Source: MAG-120531 sp029242825 (GTDB lineage: Bacteria; Bacteroidota; Bacteroidia; Flavobacteriales; Flavobacteriaceae). From it: DNA of 10,084 bases. The stretch covers positions 1 to 10,084 of the forward strand of contig JAQWTF010000137.1 in the NCBI GenBank assembly GCA_029242825.1, read 5' to 3'. Positions 1 to 7,504 of this stretch are shown here, in pieces. The position numbers were made by a program, and so were the translations under genes. Numbering within the stretch: the first letter of the stretch is position 1; each line of letters opens with the position of its first letter. Under the pieces are notes generated by a model, which saw only the letters and a program-made list of their open reading frames with translations, was not told where the DNA came from and ran no database searches.

Positions 1-345
1 TACTGGATGGAAAAAGAGAAAATTCCTTTGGAAAATGTCTTGGTAGTGACAGATGACATTCACCTGCCCTTTGGGAGCATCCGCCTAAAGGCGAAAGGAT
101 CAGATGGGGGTCACAATGGTTTAAAAGACATTCAAGAAAAATTAAACACGGTCCAATACAACCGCTATAGATTCGGAGTAGGCGCAGATTTTGGCGCTGG
201 AAGACAGGTAGATTATGTCTTGGGAGAATGGTCTACAGAGGAGCGTGAAAAACTTAAAGAAAGACTGGAAAAATCTACCTCCCTCATAGAATCCTTTGCT
301 CTTGCCGGTTTGGCGAGAACTATGAATCAGTTTAACAATAGCTAA
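1..345 (+). CDS. pth: Peptidyl-tRNA hydrolase, C-terminal part (5' end outside window)
   Basis: Pth releases peptides from peptidyl-tRNAs that drop off the ribosome, recycling the tRNA in the cytoplasm. The open frame runs from base 1 to a TAA at 343-345 and gives 114 residues. The ATG at 7 is very likely internal, because the two codons before it (Tyr-Trp) continue the family sequence. Visible family blocks are VVTDDIHLPFG, whose first Asp (codon 52-54) aligns with catalytic Asp93 of E. coli Pth, and SDGGHNGLKDI, which holds the conserved His and Asn of the substrate-binding loop. A third block, GRQVDYVLGEW, is the usual VxxVLG segment. The N-terminal half, with catalytic His20 and tRNA-contacting Asn10 and Asn68, lies upstream and cannot be checked. 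The C-terminus has the usual length. The gene ends 20 bp from the stop of a convergent gene. Identification is firm. Confidence 0.95.
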   Translation, partial: YWMEKEKIPLENVLVVTDDIHLPFGSIRLKAKGSDGGHNGLKDIQEKLNTVQYNRYRFGVGADFGAGRQVDYVLGEWSTEEREKLKERLEKSTSLIESFALAGLARTMNQFNNS

Positions 346-366
346 ATTCCTTAGTTAATCGCTATT
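337..366. terminator. Weak inverted repeat between convergent stops
   Basis: AATAGCTAA (337-345) can pair with TTA (355-357) and GCTATT (361-366), with a 3-base bulge. The repeat spans the pth stop and touches the stop of the opposing lipoprotein gene, so it could serve as a bidirectional terminator. It is AT-rich, bulged and lacks a T-run, so it may be chance. No better terminator is visible in the 20-bp gap. Confidence 0.22.
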
Positions 367-1043
367 TAGTCCATCTTAAAATCAAAAATTGCAGAAGGGG
401 TTTTGTTACCGGAATCGTCGGTGGTCAATACCTGCCAATAATAAGTGGCTCCCTGAGTCACATTGGCAGCAAACTGCGTAGCAGTTGCGCTGCTTAAATT
501 TTGAATCGCAGTCGGTGGTGATTCATTACCTAGCAGAAGCGTATAGCTAGCAATATCGTTGTCTATATCCGACCCAGACCAACGCAACGAAATTTGGCCC
601 TCAGCAGGCATAGTGAGTTGAGCACCTGAAAGCGGTGTTAAAGCAGTTGCGGGAAAAGGAGCGTGGGTGGTTTCACTTCCTGCATTAAAAAAATACCATA
701 AGCTACTTGGGGTGGTTTCCAAGACTTTTGTATTAGAGGCAATCACCTGCCATGAATAGGCCTCTCCCATTCGAAGGGGTACTTCTATAGAAGTCAATAA
801 CGTATTTTGAGTGGTTTTTTGGCCACTACTCAGTTGTGTAATTTCTACACGATAAGATTCTGCCTCTGTAGCTTCTCGCCACTCAAAGGCAATTCTTCTG
901 GTAACTTCATTGACCAAGCTTCCCTCTGTACAATCTAAATTTTGGGTGGGAAAAACCAAAGATATAGGCCCAGGTGGGCTCGGTGGGGCGTCTTTTCCAC
1001 AGCCTAAAAAAAATATACAGCCTATTAAAAAGTACTTTTTCAT
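366..1043 (-). CDS. Predicted lipoprotein with two fibronectin-III-like units
   Basis: This 225-residue protein is probably a cell-envelope lipoprotein; its exact function is unknown. The N-terminus has a Lys-Lys start, a short hydrophobic stretch and FLGC, giving Cys15 as the likely lipidated residue. A second LIGC at Cys9 leaves too short a hydrophobic core. After Cys15 comes Gly-Lys-Asp and a Pro-rich linker (residues 20-26). The Lys-Asp loosely recalls Bacteroidota surface-export signals, which is weak evidence. Two beta-sandwich units follow, at about residues 46-120 and 133-224. Each has a FEW or LRW strand, an SYxxxx strand and a late YxWQV strand, as in fibronectin-III domains. No catalytic motif is visible. 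Its ATG overlaps the TGA of the upstream protease gene (ATGA, 1040-1043), so the two are probably co-transcribed and translationally coupled. A related unit occurs in the protease, suggesting a joint role at the cell surface. Confidence 0.85.
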   Translation of the reverse strand: MKKYFLIGCIFFLGCGKDAPPSPPGPISLVFPTQNLDCTEGSLVNEVTRRIAFEWREATEAESYRVEITQLSSGQKTTQNTLLTSIEVPLRMGEAYSWQVIASNTKVLETTPSSLWYFFNAGSETTHAPFPATALTPLSGAQLTMPAEGQISLRWSGSDIDNDIASYTLLLGNESPPTAIQNLSSATATQFAANVTQGATYYWQVLTTDDSGNKTPSAIFDFKMD

Positions 1044-4000
1044 TCTTTTAAAACTTTATAAGAAGTGGTGGTGCCATCTAACTCAATTCGAACAATATAA
1101 ACGCCTGGGTCCCAAAGCGAAGTGTCTAAACGCCAGGGTGTTTGGGCAGCAACGGTATTATAGGTTGCTAAAGCGGCGCCTGAAAGGGTGAAAATTTGGA
1201 CTTTCATTTCGGACTTTTCAAATACAGCTGCCTGTATATAAAGCGTTTCTTTTAATGGATTTGGATAGATCAAAGGTTTGGGCGTATAAAAAATTTGCTC
1301 CTCATAAACACCCTGGCAATCCAGTCCTGTAATAACTTTAAGGCGGTTAATTCCTGGCTTTAATGCCAAGGTCAATTGTGACTTTTCATGGGAAAAAGAC
1401 TGACCGTTTAAGCTTACAAAATAGCGGCTATTACCCGACAAATTCACAGATAAAGATCCCCCATTGTCATAAGATACTGCTGTGGTCACCGCCAGTGGCT
1501 CTGGAGCACCAATACGTACCTCAAAACATTGCTGCTCATAAGTGATTCCAGATTTAGTTCCCTCAAAGCAGAGGGTGTAGTTGCCTGCTGTCATATTTTC
1601 TAAGGCCAAAAAGCTTGTGAAAGAGGCCTGGTTAATTTGAGCCCCTGAGGCATTTTTAACGTAAACCACATAATCCATAACCTCTGATACGGTCACTTCT
1701 ACAGATCCATCTGAAACATTTAAACAGGATTGACTCTTGAGAGACACCCTAAAGTTTTGAGGGTCTATGCGGTACACTGCGCAACCTTTGGTGTCTACCT
1801 CAACACCAGCAGGGGTGTTGAGACATTGGTCTGCACCGTCGTCATAAACACCATCATTATCTGCGTCTGGCCTAAAAGTACCCGCTGCAGCTATTTTCAT
1901 CTCAAAAAGATTCAAAGCACCTCCGTCTGCCTCTGCCACATCTTCAATTTCAAGGCGCCAGATTCCCTTAATGGAGTCTCCTCTAAAGATTTCAAAACTC
2001 CCCAAAGGCTTTACAAAGCCAGCTATAGCAGGGTCATTAGCGCAATTAAAAGCAGGAGCCGCATCTGAGAAGGTAGCGATTAAATTTTCCCCCTGCCCGC
2101 AGGAATTGGCAATTAAAACAGCCACTTTTCCTGAAGGGGCATAAAGCTTTACCACAAGGTCTGAAAGGTATGAGTGGGTAATATCTAAGGAAACTTCTAA
2201 AGAGGCTAGCGGCAAGTCTTCCTTAATCTCTATACTGGCATTAATGGTATTGGGAATATTACTTCCAATAGTTAGCGGAAGTAAATCTGCAGATTTGGTC
2301 TGGGTATTCTCTGGCGTAGTCGTAAAACTATTCACTTCTGACAGGCTATTTCCACCACAGTCATTTAAAGCAATTACCCGCCAAAAATAAGTGGTGTCTG
2401 GCGCCAAGTCTATTAAATAATCCTGAGTAAAAGAGGTAGTATTGCTGTAATAAAGCCCATTAAAATCTGGTGTTTCAGACACCTCTACTTTATAGGTACT
2501 TGCCCCATTAACCGCAGACCATTCCAAGGTAGCGTCTAAAAAAACAGCAGCGTTTCCTGATGGTGGGCTTAATAAAGTAGGAAGGTCTAGTGTGTCTGGT
2601 AAAATAGTGATGCTAAAATCTAAACTATTACTCAACGCGCCACTTTCTACCAATGCAGTAATGAAGTAAGTGCCCGCAACAAGCTCTTTAGCGGCATTAA
2701 ATGCTATATCTAATGTTTGAGTATTGGACATAGTGCCTAAAGTGGGGGTCGCTGAAAGACCCGAAGGAAGGTTTAAAAATGATATGTCTACAGTCTCAGC
2801 AGTGGCCTGGTATTCAATGACACCAGACAAGCTTACTGAAGACTCTAGACATAATGAAGCGAAAGTTGGATTAAACACTAAGGCCAGTGGGGCCTGGGCT
2901 ATTTCAAAATCTGCTGTATTTACGGCAAAGAATGGATTGTTTTCTGCCTTGAGCATGAGGCGCGCGTTGGTGGCATTGGTATTAGGAAGCACCAAAGTAT
3001 AGGCCCCGTTATTGGATATTCCAGTGGCCAGTGTTTTTGTAAAACTGAGTCCGCCGTCTAAGGAAAGTAATGCTTTGAGTGTTTTGGTATTTAATTCAGG
3101 ACCATTGGTTCGGGCCACTTCCCAGCGTACCTCAATGGGTTGCCCACCCATATAGCTTTGTGTACTGTCTTGAGAGCGAATAAAGAAAGGACCCACATTA
3201 GCCTGAACCTCCAAGCGGGTATTGGCCATTTTAACTCCAGCGCCCTCACTGGCGTTGTCCCTCACTGTGACATAAAAATTATAGTCCCTAGGGATGGAGG
3301 CCAAAGTCTCCCACTGTGTAAAAGAAGGGGTATCTGTGGTTAATTTATTGGCTGCTATATTGATCAATTTTGGGAAATATCTTTGGGGAGAAGTACTGGG
3401 TGGCAGTGACCTAAAAGCAGCTCCTACAGGATTTTCTGGTCCAAAAATAGCCGCAGTAACCACCCCATTGTCTGACTGTTCCCAACTGTAAGAAAGCACG
3501 TCTGCTGTATTGGGATCAGAGGCCTTCGCTTCGAGTAAAAAAGGCGTTTCCAAGGGGAGTTTATAATCACTTAAGGCGTCAAGTATTGGTAGGTCATTGG
3601 CTGTTAATTCACTAATGCCACAGCCAAAAGCATTGAGGTAACTCGAGATTTGTAGGATACTCACCGCATGAAAATAATCCGAGGCATTAGCCGCCACGTT
3701 TTCTCCAGAAACAATTCCAGCGTAAGACATAATGGTGCTACCACTACCTGGCTCTACCTGAACATTAGTTCCCTCAGATTCATACGACCAGGTATGATTG
3801 GCCCCAAACTGATGCCCAATTTCATGGGCCACAAAATCAATATCAAAGGTGTCGCCTTCAGGGAATTGACCTGAAGAAAAACCACTGCCCTTTTTATTGT
3901 CCTGACAAACCGCCCCAACAAAACCAGCATTACCGTTGTTGTTGTCTTGGTGAAAAAGATGCCCTACGTCATAATTCGCTTCCCCAATATTAGCGGTTAA

Positions 4001-4837
4001 AGTCGTTTGAATTTCATTGTTTAAATCCGACCCAAATGGATCTGTTTCAGGATCGGTGTAAATAACATTGGTCGTACTGGCGACTAAAGAAAGTTGCACC
4101 CCTAAATCCCTGCCAAACACTGCGTTTATTCGAGTTACAGTAGCATTAATTGCGGTTAAAGCAGCTGCTACCGTTCCACCGTGATACTGGGTGTATTCTC
4201 CGGAGGCGGCAACCGCAAGCCGGTATGTTTTTAGCGTGGTTTTGGCGGCGGTATTTAACGCTTTTGCTTCGCTAAATTTGGCCGTCATACTTCCGGCCGA
4301 TGCCCATATGCCTCCCGCTATTTCCTGCTCAAAAGTATTGCATATAAAATTTTGACTTTCAGAATCTTTAGCAGCATAAAACAAGTATTGACTTGTATTT
4401 CTTGGCTTTTCCAGAAAAGTGTACTCCCCAGAACTAGGATTTGTAAAGGTTGCCGACAATTGGGTGTTTTCGCCTTCAGAAAAGGAGAAAAACACCTTTG
4501 AGCCCCGAGCACCCTCCCCTTTAAAAGATCGAATTCCAGGATATTTAAGTTGAAGTTCTTCTGAGAGAGCCGTATAATCACTGATTGAATAAGGTTCTAA
4601 AACAGCTGTTTCATTGGGGAAGTATAGTGGGCTACCCGTACGCACTGATTTTTGAAGGGCTTTGACAAATTCCTCCTCATTCAATTCGTAAAATACTTTG
4701 TCCAGAGGGGATTTAGCGCCAAGTCCCCTCTGTAATGGGGGTGTTTTAGCGGGAGACCAATAGCTTTGCTGCGCTTGAACAGAAAAGACTAAAAAAAGTA
4801 GGCATAATGAAAAAACAAGCCGTAATTTTGAACACAT
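1040..4837 (-). CDS. Secreted reprolysin-type zinc metalloprotease with T9SS sorting domain
   Basis: This 1265-residue exported endopeptidase has an unknown substrate. Residues 1-22 form a signal peptide (hydrophobic core, VQA cleavage before QQ). A pro-region of about 48-195 follows, then a metzincin catalytic domain at about 203-410 starting TYRLAVAASGEYT. The zinc site is HEIGHQFGANH (His338, Glu339, His342, His348) and the Met-turn is TIMSYAG (Met370), the M12B arrangement. Beta-rich spacer domains occupy about 411-750, a fibronectin-III-like unit about 752-840, and a proprotein-convertase P-like domain about 850-985 (SDLVVKLYAPSG, GIWRLEIED). A calcium-binding thrombospondin-3-like stretch, DADNDGVYDDGADQC, lies at 991-1005. 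Residues 1188-1265 are a T9SS type A sorting domain (IYPNPLKETLYI, ending SYKVLKE), so export through type IX secretion with removal of the tail is expected. Residues 36-45 are encoded by a palindrome and look inserted. The gene is intact, with no frameshift. A lipoprotein gene follows with a 4-bp overlap. Confidence 0.95.
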   Translation of the reverse strand: MCSKLRLVFSLCLLFLVFSVQAQQSYWSPAKTPPLQRGLGAKSPLDKVFYELNEEEFVKALQKSVRTGSPLYFPNETAVLEPYSISDYTALSEELQLKYPGIRSFKGEGARGSKVFFSFSEGENTQLSATFTNPSSGEYTFLEKPRNTSQYLFYAAKDSESQNFICNTFEQEIAGGIWASAGSMTAKFSEAKALNTAAKTTLKTYRLAVAASGEYTQYHGGTVAAALTAINATVTRINAVFGRDLGVQLSLVASTTNVIYTDPETDPFGSDLNNEIQTTLTANIGEANYDVGHLFHQDNNNGNAGFVGAVCQDNKKGSGFSSGQFPEGDTFDIDFVAHEIGHQFGANHTWSYESEGTNVQVEPGSGSTIMSYAGIVSGENVAANASDYFHAVSILQISSYLNAFGCGISELTANDLPILDALSDYKLPLETPFLLEAKASDPNTADVLSYSWEQSDNGVVTAAIFGPENPVGAAFRSLPPSTSPQRYFPKLINIAANKLTTDTPSFTQWETLASIPRDYNFYVTVRDNASEGAGVKMANTRLEVQANVGPFFIRSQDSTQSYMGGQPIEVRWEVARTNGPELNTKTLKALLSLDGGLSFTKTLATGISNNGAYTLVLPNTNATNARLMLKAENNPFFAVNTADFEIAQAPLALVFNPTFASLCLESSVSLSGVIEYQATAETVDISFLNLPSGLSATPTLGTMSNTQTLDIAFNAAKELVAGTYFITALVESGALSNSLDFSITILPDTLDLPTLLSPPSGNAAVFLDATLEWSAVNGASTYKVEVSETPDFNGLYYSNTTSFTQDYLIDLAPDTTYFWRVIALNDCGGNSLSEVNSFTTTPENTQTKSADLLPLTIGSNIPNTINASIEIKEDLPLASLEVSLDITHSYLSDLVVKLYAPSGKVAVLIANSCGQGENLIATFSDAAPAFNCANDPAIAGFVKPLGSFEIFRGDSIKGIWRLEIEDVAEADGGALNLFEMKIAAAGTFRPDADNDGVYDDGADQCLNTPAGVEVDTKGCAVYRIDPQNFRVSLKSQSCLNVSDGSVEVTVSEVMDYVVYVKNASGAQINQASFTSFLALENMTAGNYTLCFEGTKSGITYEQQCFEVRIGAPEPLAVTTAVSYDNGGSLSVNLSGNSRYFVSLNGQSFSHEKSQLTLALKPGINRLKVITGLDCQGVYEEQIFYTPKPLIYPNPLKETLYIQAAVFEKSEMKVQIFTLSGAALATYNTVAAQTPWRLDTSLWDPGVYIVRIELDGTTTSYKVLKE
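4703..4732. repeat. In-frame palindromic repeat inside the protease gene
   Basis: CAGAGGGGA (4703-4711) and TCCCCTCTG (4724-4732) form a perfect 9-bp inverted repeat around a 12-base centre. The stem can extend by two A-T pairs and one G-T pair, leaving the loop AGCGCC. A further GGGGG at 4737-4741 offers an alternative pairing with the CCCC at 4725-4728. The 30 bp equal exactly ten codons of the minus-strand protease (residues 36-45, QRGLGAKSPL), between the signal peptide and the pro-region. The G and C runs contrast with the AT-rich surroundings. From memory, the flanked peptide TPPLQRGLGAKSPL resembles translations of a dispersed palindromic repeat common in Bacteroidota genomes. The palindrome is certain; its identity as a mobile repeat is inference. 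Confidence 0.7.
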
Positions 4838-4886
4838 ATAGGGATATATATCCTATAAAAATACAGTATTTTATTATAAAACTAGC
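4838..4886. promoter_or_regulatory. Divergent intergenic region with two adjacent palindromes
   Basis: These 49 bp separate the start codons of the minus-strand protease and plus-strand ribF, so they must hold or overlap the promoters of both. The region is very AT-rich. It contains a perfect 12-bp palindrome GGATATATATCC (4842-4853), flanked by TATA on the right and, after one base, by TATA on the left (4837-4840). A second inverted repeat is AAAATAC-A-GTATTTT (4858-4872). The two centres lie about 17-18 bp apart. They could be operator sites or a transcript hairpin. I could not fix convincing -33 TTTG and -7 TAnnTTTG elements for either direction, and AT-rich palindromes arise by chance fairly readily. 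Confidence 0.4.
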
Positions 4887-5843
4887 GTGATTACCACTCA
4901 TTCCTTACCGCCACTAGATGCCACTATAAAAACAGCCGTGACTATAGGGACTTTTGATGGAGTTCATTTGGGACATACTCAAATTATAAAACAGTTGGTT
5001 CAAAAGGCTAAAAAATTAGAAATACCCTCCGTGGTATTGAGCTTTTATCCGCATCCTAGAATTGTTTTACACCAAGACAGTGGGATTAAACTCTTAGACA
5101 GTCTTGAAGAAAAAGCGGCCAAATTAGAAGCCCTTGGGGTTGATTATTTTGTGGTATATCCATTTAGCAAAAGTTTCTCGAGAATGAAGGCGGAGACTTT
5201 TGTATCGGATATTTTAGTCCAGGGGCTACATGCCAAAAGTGTGCTCATTGGCTATGACCACAGGTTTGGTAGAAATAGAAATGCCAATATAGAAGACCTT
5301 AGAAATTTTGGAAAACAATACGATTTTGAGGTAGCAGAAATATCTGCTCAAGCCATAGAAGCGGTGGCCGTAAGTTCCACTAAAATCAGGAAGGCACTAG
5401 AGGAAGGTCGGGTTAAAAAAGCGAATCAATTTCTGGGCAGTGTATTTGGTCTATGCGGTAAAGTCATTTCTGGCAAACAGATTGGACGCACCTTAGGGTT
5501 TCCTACTGCAAATATAACACCCACCTATGCCTATAAACTGATCCCAAAGCAAGGGGTCTATGTCATTAAAAGCTATATAGACGGGCAGGAAGTGTTTGGT
5601 ATGCTTAATATTGGCCAAAATCCCACCGTAACGCTCCAAGAATCAGAATCTGTATTTCCAAAAATAGAAGCCCATTTTTTTCAATTCAACAAAGACCTTT
5701 ACGGTCAGGAAATAAAGGTTTCCTTTATAGACAGGTTGCGAGATGAGATTAAATTTGACTCCTTAGAAGCACTCCGTTCACAGCTCAAAAAAGACCAGTC
5801 CAAGGCACTAAAAATAGTTGCTGCGTACAAAAGCCAAAACTGA
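4887..5843 (+). CDS. ribF: Bifunctional riboflavin kinase / FMN adenylyltransferase (FAD synthetase)
   Basis: RibF phosphorylates riboflavin to FMN and adenylates FMN to FAD with ATP in the cytoplasm. The N-terminal adenylyltransferase domain (about 15-185) shows TIGTFDGVHLGH at 19-30 (nucleotidyl-transferase HxGH), SFYPHPR at 52-58, GYDHRFGRNR at 122-131 and SSTKIR at 163-168. The C-terminal flavokinase domain (about 186-310) shows GFPTAN at 204-209, a GxLNIGxxPT-like stretch at 238-247 and IEAHFFQFNKDLYG at 260-273, where Glu261 should be the catalytic base. At 318 residues it has normal length. The start is GTG at 4887: reading upstream in frame there is no ATG, GTG or TTG before a TAG at 4839-4841, and about 18 residues before the first motif is usual for the family. 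No Shine-Dalgarno sequence is seen. It diverges from the protease gene and precedes serS by 55 bp. Confidence 0.96.
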   Translation: MITTHSLPPLDATIKTAVTIGTFDGVHLGHTQIIKQLVQKAKKLEIPSVVLSFYPHPRIVLHQDSGIKLLDSLEEKAAKLEALGVDYFVVYPFSKSFSRMKAETFVSDILVQGLHAKSVLIGYDHRFGRNRNANIEDLRNFGKQYDFEVAEISAQAIEAVAVSSTKIRKALEEGRVKKANQFLGSVFGLCGKVISGKQIGRTLGFPTANITPTYAYKLIPKQGVYVIKSYIDGQEVFGMLNIGQNPTVTLQESESVFPKIEAHFFQFNKDLYGQEIKVSFIDRLRDEIKFDSLEALRSQLKKDQSKALKIVAAYKSQN

Positions 5844-5845
5844 GC

Positions 5846-5875
5846 TTTAAAATTCCCCCTATTCCATTACCTTTA
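5846..5875 (+). promoter_or_regulatory. Possible promoter for serS
   Basis: TTTA (5846-5849), an 18-bp spacer and TACCTTTA (5868-5875) resemble the Bacteroidota primary sigma-factor consensus TTTG and TAnnTTTG, with the final G replaced by A in both boxes. The position would give a leader of about 20 bases before the serS ATG. The 55-bp ribF-serS gap is the widest between plus-strand genes, which fits a promoter here. No terminator for ribF is visible, so read-through is also possible. This is a pattern match only. Confidence 0.3.
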
Positions 5876-5898
5876 CACTTTATAAAAATTCATACTTT

Positions 5899-7170
5899 AT
5901 GTTGCAGATTCAAGCCATAAGAGCCCAAGAAGACGCTATAATTACCGCACTTAAAAAACGTCAATTAGACGCCGCCCCTATAGTGTCTAAAATTTTAGAG
6001 GCAGACCAACAGAGAAGGGCTACCCAAACCGCTTTAGATGAAAACCTGTCTAGGGCCAATCAGTTGGCTAAAGAAATTGGGGGACTGTTTAAATCTGGTA
6101 AAGCAGCAGAGGCACAAGTACTCAAAGAGGAGAGTGCCACTCTTAAAGAAGCGAGTAAAACACTTCAGACTACTTTAACCCAGGTGAGCGAAACATTACA
6201 AGAATTATTGTATACGCTACCCAATGTACCGCATGAATCGGTAGCAGCAGGTAAAAGCGAAGAAGACAACGAAGAAATATTTAGAGCAGGAGACATTCCT
6301 ACATTACATAAAGACGCCCTTCCCCACTGGGAGTTGGCTAAAAAATACGACCTCATTGACTTTGAATTAGGGGTTAAAATTGCCGGAGCAGGTTTCCCTG
6401 TATACAAAGGCAAAGGCGCAAAATTACAAAGGGCATTAATCGCCTATTTTTTAGATAAAAACACTGCAGCCGGATACACCGAAATACAACCGCCATTAGT
6501 GGTCAATGAGGCATCTGGTTATGGTACAGGGCAATTGCCAGACAAAGAGGGACAAATGTATTATATGCCCGAAGACAAGCTATACCTCATCCCAACTGCA
6601 GAGGTTCCCGTGACCAATATTTTTAGAGATGTGGTGCTGTCAGAAAGTGATTTTCCTGTAAAATACACCGCATACACCCCGTGTTTTAGAAGGGAAGCAG
6701 GAAGCTATGGCGCTCATGTGAGGGGACTCAACAGACTCCACCAATTCGACAAAGTTGAGATTGTACAGGTTTCCCATCCAGAAGCTTCTTACGAAGCCCT
6801 AGATGGCATGGTCCACCATGTAAAAGAAATCCTTCAGGAATTAGAAATTCCTTACAGAATACTCAGGCTATGTGGCGGAGATTTAGGTTTTACTGCAGCC
6901 TTGACCTTTGATTTTGAGTTATTTTCTACCGCCCAAGACAGGTGGTTGGAAATCTCCTCTGTGTCTAATTTCGAAACCTTCCAGGCCAATCGCTTAAAAC
7001 TTCGTTTTAAGGACGCCGCCGGAAAAAGCGTCTTAGCGCATACCCTAAACGGTAGCGCCTTGGCCTTACCAAGAGTATTGGCAGGAATTTTAGAAAACTG
7101 CCAAACACCAGAAGGTATTAAAATACCAAAAGTTTTACAGCCATATACTGGCTTTGACATGATCTCATAA
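5899..7170 (+). CDS. serS: Serine--tRNA ligase
   Basis: SerRS, a class II aminoacyl-tRNA synthetase, charges tRNA-Ser (and tRNA-Sec where present) with serine. Residues 1-105 form the usual N-terminal helical coiled-coil arm that grips the tRNA long variable arm; they are rich in Leu, Ala, Lys and Glu. The catalytic core follows. It shows a motif 1 region around GYTEIQPPLVVNEAS (192-206), the serine-binding TAEVP at 233-237, and motif 2 PCFRREAGSYG at 261-271 with Arg264 and Glu266. RGLNRLHQFDKVE (275-287), SSVSNFETFQANR (353-365) and motif 3 HTLNGSALALPR (381-392, Arg392) complete the set. The C-terminus YTGFDMIS is typical of Bacteroidota. At 423 residues it has the family's standard length, and no key residue is missing. 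Its stop is 3 bp from the ATG of the next gene, so the two are very likely co-transcribed. Confidence 0.97.
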   Translation: MLQIQAIRAQEDAIITALKKRQLDAAPIVSKILEADQQRRATQTALDENLSRANQLAKEIGGLFKSGKAAEAQVLKEESATLKEASKTLQTTLTQVSETLQELLYTLPNVPHESVAAGKSEEDNEEIFRAGDIPTLHKDALPHWELAKKYDLIDFELGVKIAGAGFPVYKGKGAKLQRALIAYFLDKNTAAGYTEIQPPLVVNEASGYGTGQLPDKEGQMYYMPEDKLYLIPTAEVPVTNIFRDVVLSESDFPVKYTAYTPCFRREAGSYGAHVRGLNRLHQFDKVEIVQVSHPEASYEALDGMVHHVKEILQELEIPYRILRLCGGDLGFTAALTFDFELFSTAQDRWLEISSVSNFETFQANRLKLRFKDAAGKSVLAHTLNGSALALPRVLAGILENCQTPEGIKIPKVLQPYTGFDMIS

Positions 7171-7173
7171 CCT

Positions 7174-7485
7174 ATGTTTTTATTTAACGTTACCACACAT
7201 TTAGACGAAACGCAAGAAGCAGATTGGCTGCTCTGGATGCAAGAAGAACACATCCCTACCCTACTTAAAGGAGATTACTTTAACACCGCAACCCTCACCA
7301 AAGTCATGGTAGAAGAACCTATGGGAGGCGTTACTTACACCGTGCAATACACCACAGACCACAAAGCCATTATCAATGGTCTTTACGACAGACAGGCGGC
7401 AGATTTAGAGGCACAGCTTATGAAAAAATTCGGCAGTGAAGTGCTGAGTTTTAAAACACCGCTTAAAATTATTGGCCAATACTAA
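7174..7485 (+). CDS. DUF4286 family small protein, function unknown
   Basis: This 103-residue cytoplasmic protein has no signal peptide or membrane segment. The pattern MFLFNVTTHLDE at the start, WLLWMQEEHIP at 18-28 and GGVTYTVQYTTD at 51-62 matches the DUF4286 family as I remember it, which is found mainly in Bacteroidota. The predicted fold, alternating beta strands with helices at about 11-32 and 63-87, would suit a small ferredoxin-like alpha/beta barrel, but that is inference. I know of no assigned activity. It starts 3 bp after serS and ends 19 bp before rsmA, so it sits inside a translation-related gene run. That context hints at a link with translation or simple co-expression; it does not establish function. 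The start codon is the only sensible one for the spacing and the family N-terminus. Confidence 0.85.
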   Translation: MFLFNVTTHLDETQEADWLLWMQEEHIPTLLKGDYFNTATLTKVMVEEPMGGVTYTVQYTTDHKAIINGLYDRQAADLEAQLMKKFGSEVLSFKTPLKIIGQY

Positions 7486-7504
7486 CCTTTAGCATATTAT
7501 TCCC

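Noticed and set aside
910..1191. Plus-strand open frame of 93 codons across the protease-lipoprotein junction
   Set aside because: It is antisense to two well-supported coding regions, has no recognisable domain, and its composition looks like a shadow frame.
1730..2068. Plus-strand open frame of 112 codons inside the protease gene
   Set aside because: It lies opposite the P-like and calcium-binding domains of an intact gene and resembles no known protein.
4838..4886. Possible -33/-7 promoter boxes for protease and ribF
   Set aside because: Only partial matches with poor spacing were found in either direction, so no specific promoter is annotated there.
5844..5898. Possible rho-independent terminator after ribF
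   Set aside because: No GC-rich hairpin followed by a T-run is present in the gap.
6852..7253. Minus-strand open frame of 133 codons opposite serS and the DUF4286 gene
   Set aside because: It mirrors conserved catalytic sequence of serS on the other strand, crosses a gene boundary and has no family features.
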